Assembly: GCF_004684085.1 (NCBI RefSeq)
Contig: NZ_SRHZ01000073.1
Location: 1 to 35,684 of the forward strand
DNA: 35,684 nucleotides
From: Stenotrophomonas maltophilia
Lineage (GTDB): Bacteria; Pseudomonadota; Gammaproteobacteria; Xanthomonadales; Xanthomonadaceae
Reading direction: 5' to 3'
This document shows, piece by piece, positions 33,436 to 35,684 of the stretch. A model generated the notes under the pieces. That model searched no databases. It was not told the DNA's origin and was given only the letters and a program-made list of their open reading frames with translations. The position numbers and the translations under genes are program-made. Within the stretch, counting starts at the first letter, position 1; every line of letters begins with the position of its first letter.

Positions 33436-33627
33436 TCAATCGATCTCGACCATCTCGAAATCGGCCTTGGTCACCCCGCAGTCCGGGCAGGTCCAGGTCT
33501 CGGGAATGTCTTCCCAGCGCGTCCCCGGCGCGATGCCCTCCTCCGGCAAGCCTTCCGCTTCGCTGTAAAGGAAGCCGCAGACCACGCACATCCAGGTGCG
33601 CAAGGTGGTGGGGGTGGCATCGCTCAT
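33436..33627 (-). CDS. Rubredoxin
   Basis: This 63-residue iron-only electron carrier has the paired knuckles CVVCGFLY and CPDCGVTK, separated by the usual stretch with [16 protein letters not shown], typical of rubredoxins of the alkane-hydroxylase/general type. The start [18 protein letters not shown] at 33627 gives the normal length; an in-frame Met at 33678 would add 17 residues not seen in the family. A TTATCC-like -10 lies only a few bases before this ATG, so the transcript could be leaderless. It is divergent from thiE (68 bp apart). The redox partner is not in the window. Confidence 0.92.
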   Translation of the reverse strand: MSDATPTTLRTWMCVVCGFLYSEAEGLPEEGIAPGTRWEDIPETWTCPDCGVTKADFEMVEID

Positions 33628-33694
33628 CGGATAATCGGGGCTGGATTCACGGGCCGCCATTGTCCCATCGCGGTCCACTTACCGGTAGCCATCG

Positions 33695-34321
33695 ATGACT
33701 TCTGCTTCCCCGGCGCCCCGTGGCGTCTACCTGATCACTCCGGACGAGCCCGATACCACGCGCCTGCTGGCGCGTACCGCGCCGCTGCTGGCCGCCGGCG
33801 CCACCTGGCTGCAGTACCGCAACAAGACCGCCAGCGACGCGCTGCGACGGGAGCAGGCCACCGCCCTGCAGGCGCTGTGCGCGGAGCACGGCGTGCCGCT
33901 GATCATCAACGACGACCCGGCACTGGCCAAGGCGGTTGGCGCGGCCGGCGTGCATCTGGGCGGCACCGACGGTGACATTCCCAGCGCGCGCGCGCTGCTC
34001 GGTGCCGAGGCCATCATCGGCGCCTCCTGCTACGACCAGCTGGCCAATGCCGAAAAGGCGGTGGCCGCCGGCGCCAGTTACGTGGCCTTCGGCGCCTTCT
34101 TCCCGACCACCACCAAGGTCACCAGCAGCCGCGCCCATACCGACCTGCTGCGGCAAAGCGCCGCACTGGGCGTGCCGCGGGTGGCGATCGGCGGGCTGAC
34201 GCCGGACAATGTCGGTCCCATCATCGACGCCGGCGCCGATCTGGTCGCCGTGGTCAGCAGCGTGTTTGCCGCCGAAGACCCGGTGGCGACCCAGCGCGCC
34301 TACCTCGCCCAGTTCGCGTAA
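33695..34321 (+). CDS. thiE: Thiamine-phosphate synthase
   Basis: ThiE joins HMP-pyrophosphate and the carboxythiazole phosphate to make thiamine phosphate. The 208-residue TIM-barrel protein shows YLITPD, QYRNK (40-44, usually QLRxK), INDDPALA (71-78), VHLGGTDGD (86-94), [15 protein letters not shown] and IGGLTPDNV. The HLG-G-xD loop replaces the usual Gln by Gly, a mild change. Catalytic and phosphate-binding regions are otherwise intact. The ATG at 33695 fits the family. hemL begins 16 nt downstream; thiE-hemL is a familiar pairing in gammaproteobacteria. Confidence 0.94.
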   Translation: MTSASPAPRGVYLITPDEPDTTRLLARTAPLLAAGATWLQYRNKTASDALRREQATALQALCAEHGVPLIINDDPALAKAVGAAGVHLGGTDGDIPSARALLGAEAIIGASCYDQLANAEKAVAAGASYVAFGAFFPTTTKVTSSRAHTDLLRQSAALGVPRVAIGGLTPDNVGPIIDAGADLVAVVSSVFAAEDPVATQRAYLAQFA

Positions 34322-34337
34322 TGCCCAGGAAATCCGC

Positions 34338-35627
34338 ATGAACCACGACCAGTCCCACGCCCTGTTCTCCCGCGCCCAGCAACTGCTGCCGGGCGGCGTC
34401 AATTCGCCGGTGCGCGCGTTCAAGTCGGTCGGCGGCGAGCCGTTCTTCGTCGAGCGCGCCGACGGCGCCTACCTGTACGACGTCGACGGCAACCGCTACA
34501 TCGATTACGTCGGTTCCTGGGGCCCGATGATCGTCGGCCACAACCACACGGCCGTGCGCCAGGCGGTGAAGAAGGCCATCGACAATGGCCTGTCGTTCGG
34601 TGCGCCGTGCGCGGCCGAAGTAACCATGGCCGAGACCATCACCCGCCTGGTGCCGTCGTGCGAGATGGTGCGCATGGTCAACTCCGGCACCGAGGCTACG
34701 CTGTCGGCGATCCGCCTGGCGCGCGGTGCGACCGGCCGCAACCGCATCGTGAAATTCGAAGGCTGCTACCACGGCCATGGCGACTCGTTCCTGGTCAAGG
34801 CCGGCAGCGGCATGCTGACCCTGGGCGTGCCGACCTCGCCAGGCGTTCCGGCCGGGCTGAGCGAACTGACCCTGACCCTGCCCTACAACGACTTCGAGGC
34901 GGCCACTGCGCTGTTCGAGGAACAGGGTGGGGACATCGCCGGCCTGATCATCGAACCGGTGGTCGGCAACGCCAACTGCATTCCGCCGCGCGACGGTTAT
35001 CTGCAGCACCTGCGCGAACTGTGCACGACGCACGGCACGCTGCTGATCTTCGACGAAGTGATGACCGGCTTCCGCGTCGCCCTCGGCGGTGCGCAGGCGC
35101 ATTACGGCATCACGCCGGACCTGACCACTTTCGGCAAGATCATCGGCGGCGGCATGCCGGTGGGTGCCTACGGCGGTCGCCGCGAGCTGATGCAGCAGAT
35201 CGCCCCGGCCGGCCCGATCTACCAGGCGGGCACGCTGAGCGGCAATCCGGTGGCGATGGCCGCCGGTCTGGCGATGCTGGAACTGATCCAGCAGCCGGGT
35301 TTCCATGCCGACCTCGCCGAGCGCACCGCGCGCTTGTGTGCGGGTCTGGAAGCCGCTGCCGCCGAAGCCGGCGTGGCCGTGACCACCACCTGCGTGGGCG
35401 CGATGTTCGGGCTGTTCTTCACCAGCGAGAAGGTGGAGACCTATGCGCAGGCCACCGCCTGTGACATCCCGGCGTTCAACCGCTTCTTCCATGCAATGCT
35501 GGACCAGGGCGTGTTCCTGGCACCGTCTGCGTATGAGGCCGGCTTCCTGTCCAGCGCGCACGATGATGCGGTGATCGAGGCGACGCTGGCCGCCGCGCGC
35601 GTGGCGTTCAAGGCTGCCAAGGGCTGA
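34338..35627 (+). CDS. hemL: Glutamate-1-semialdehyde 2,1-aminomutase
   Basis: HemL converts glutamate-1-semialdehyde to 5-aminolevulinate, the C5-pathway precursor of heme. The 429-residue class III aminotransferase-fold enzyme has [13 protein letters not shown] (17-29), [10 protein letters not shown] (59-68), [19 protein letters not shown], the FDEV site (D239) and the PLP lysine K267 in [15 protein letters not shown]. The C-terminal [14 protein letters not shown] is intact. AGGAAA lies about 7 nt before the ATG at 34338; the longer frame overlapping thiE is rejected. It could supply heme for the cytochromes in this window, as for the whole cell. Confidence 0.96.
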   Translation: MNHDQSHALFSRAQQLLPGGVNSPVRAFKSVGGEPFFVERADGAYLYDVDGNRYIDYVGSWGPMIVGHNHTAVRQAVKKAIDNGLSFGAPCAAEVTMAETITRLVPSCEMVRMVNSGTEATLSAIRLARGATGRNRIVKFEGCYHGHGDSFLVKAGSGMLTLGVPTSPGVPAGLSELTLTLPYNDFEAATALFEEQGGDIAGLIIEPVVGNANCIPPRDGYLQHLRELCTTHGTLLIFDEVMTGFRVALGGAQAHYGITPDLTTFGKIIGGGMPVGAYGGRRELMQQIAPAGPIYQAGTLSGNPVAMAAGLAMLELIQQPGFHADLAERTARLCAGLEAAAAEAGVAVTTTCVGAMFGLFFTSEKVETYAQATACDIPAFNRFFHAMLDQGVFLAPSAYEAGFLSSAHDDAVIEATLAAARVAFKAAKG

Positions 35628-35641
35628 GACCGCCCTGCACG

Positions 35642-35684
35642 AAAAAGGGGACGGAGGGGATTAAGTCGTTTGTGCACAAACGAC
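35642..35684. repeat. Start of a long inverted repeat cut by the window end
   Basis: AAAAAGGGGACGGAGGGGAT then TAA (35642-35664) is the same arm as 29711-29733 after zapA. It is followed by a perfect 20-nt palindrome (35665-35684, GTCGTTTGTG and its complement). The complementary right arm would lie just outside the window. Confidence 0.7.

Overview
The window is high-GC gammaproteobacterial chromosome. It is most likely Stenotrophomonas (S. maltophilia complex) or a close Xanthomonadaceae relative. The evidence is the xanthomonad-type gene neighbourhoods, dense ATGA stop/start coupling, and many short GTAG-headed palindromes between genes that match the SMAG repeats of S. maltophilia. The assignment rests on pattern recognition, not on a database search.

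Region 1 (1-6.3 kb, minus strand) is a housekeeping cluster gmk-rpoZ-spoT-ridA-recG: GMP synthesis, RNA polymerase omega, (p)ppGpp metabolism, reactive-enamine deamination and branched-DNA helicase. yicC, which usually sits directly upstream of gmk, lies 12 kb away at 18.6-19.4 kb on the same strand. Region 2 (6.5-17.1 kb, plus strand) fills that space. It is a complete selenocysteine island: fdnG (selenoprotein formate dehydrogenase-N, with an in-frame UGA at 7219-7221 and a SECIS hairpin), fdxH, fdnI, fdhE, selA, selB, selC (tRNA-Sec) and selD. The genes for making Sec-tRNA, decoding UGA, maturing the enzyme and anchoring it to the quinone pool are contiguous. Next to it (17.2-18.4 kb) is a lower-GC Fic AMP-transferase gene whose promoter lies between two matching palindromes.

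Region 3 (18.5-26.8 kb) holds divergent yicC and rph. rph is coupled to a VOC-family gene and rdgB, followed by hemW, a DUF1631-PilZ gene pair and prolidase pepQ. Region 4 (27.1-31.2 kb) has ygfB-pepP on the minus strand, divergent from a small coiled-coil gene, zapA, 6S RNA (ssrS), fau (ygfA) and an EVE-domain gene. Region 5 (31.2-35.7 kb) has rpiA, a DUF192 lipoprotein, a SirB1-like protein, a rubredoxin (minus strand), thiE and hemL.

The intergenic spaces are rich in repeats of at least five types: GTAG palindromes, GGGTC(A/G)GA hairpins, a roughly 95-bp module found at both 1-97 and 26.95-27.05 kb, a module found after fdnI and after pepP, and a long A/G-rich inverted repeat found after zapA and cut by the window end after hemL. 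No insertion sequence, prophage, CRISPR array or rRNA operon was seen. The only tRNA gene recognised is selC.
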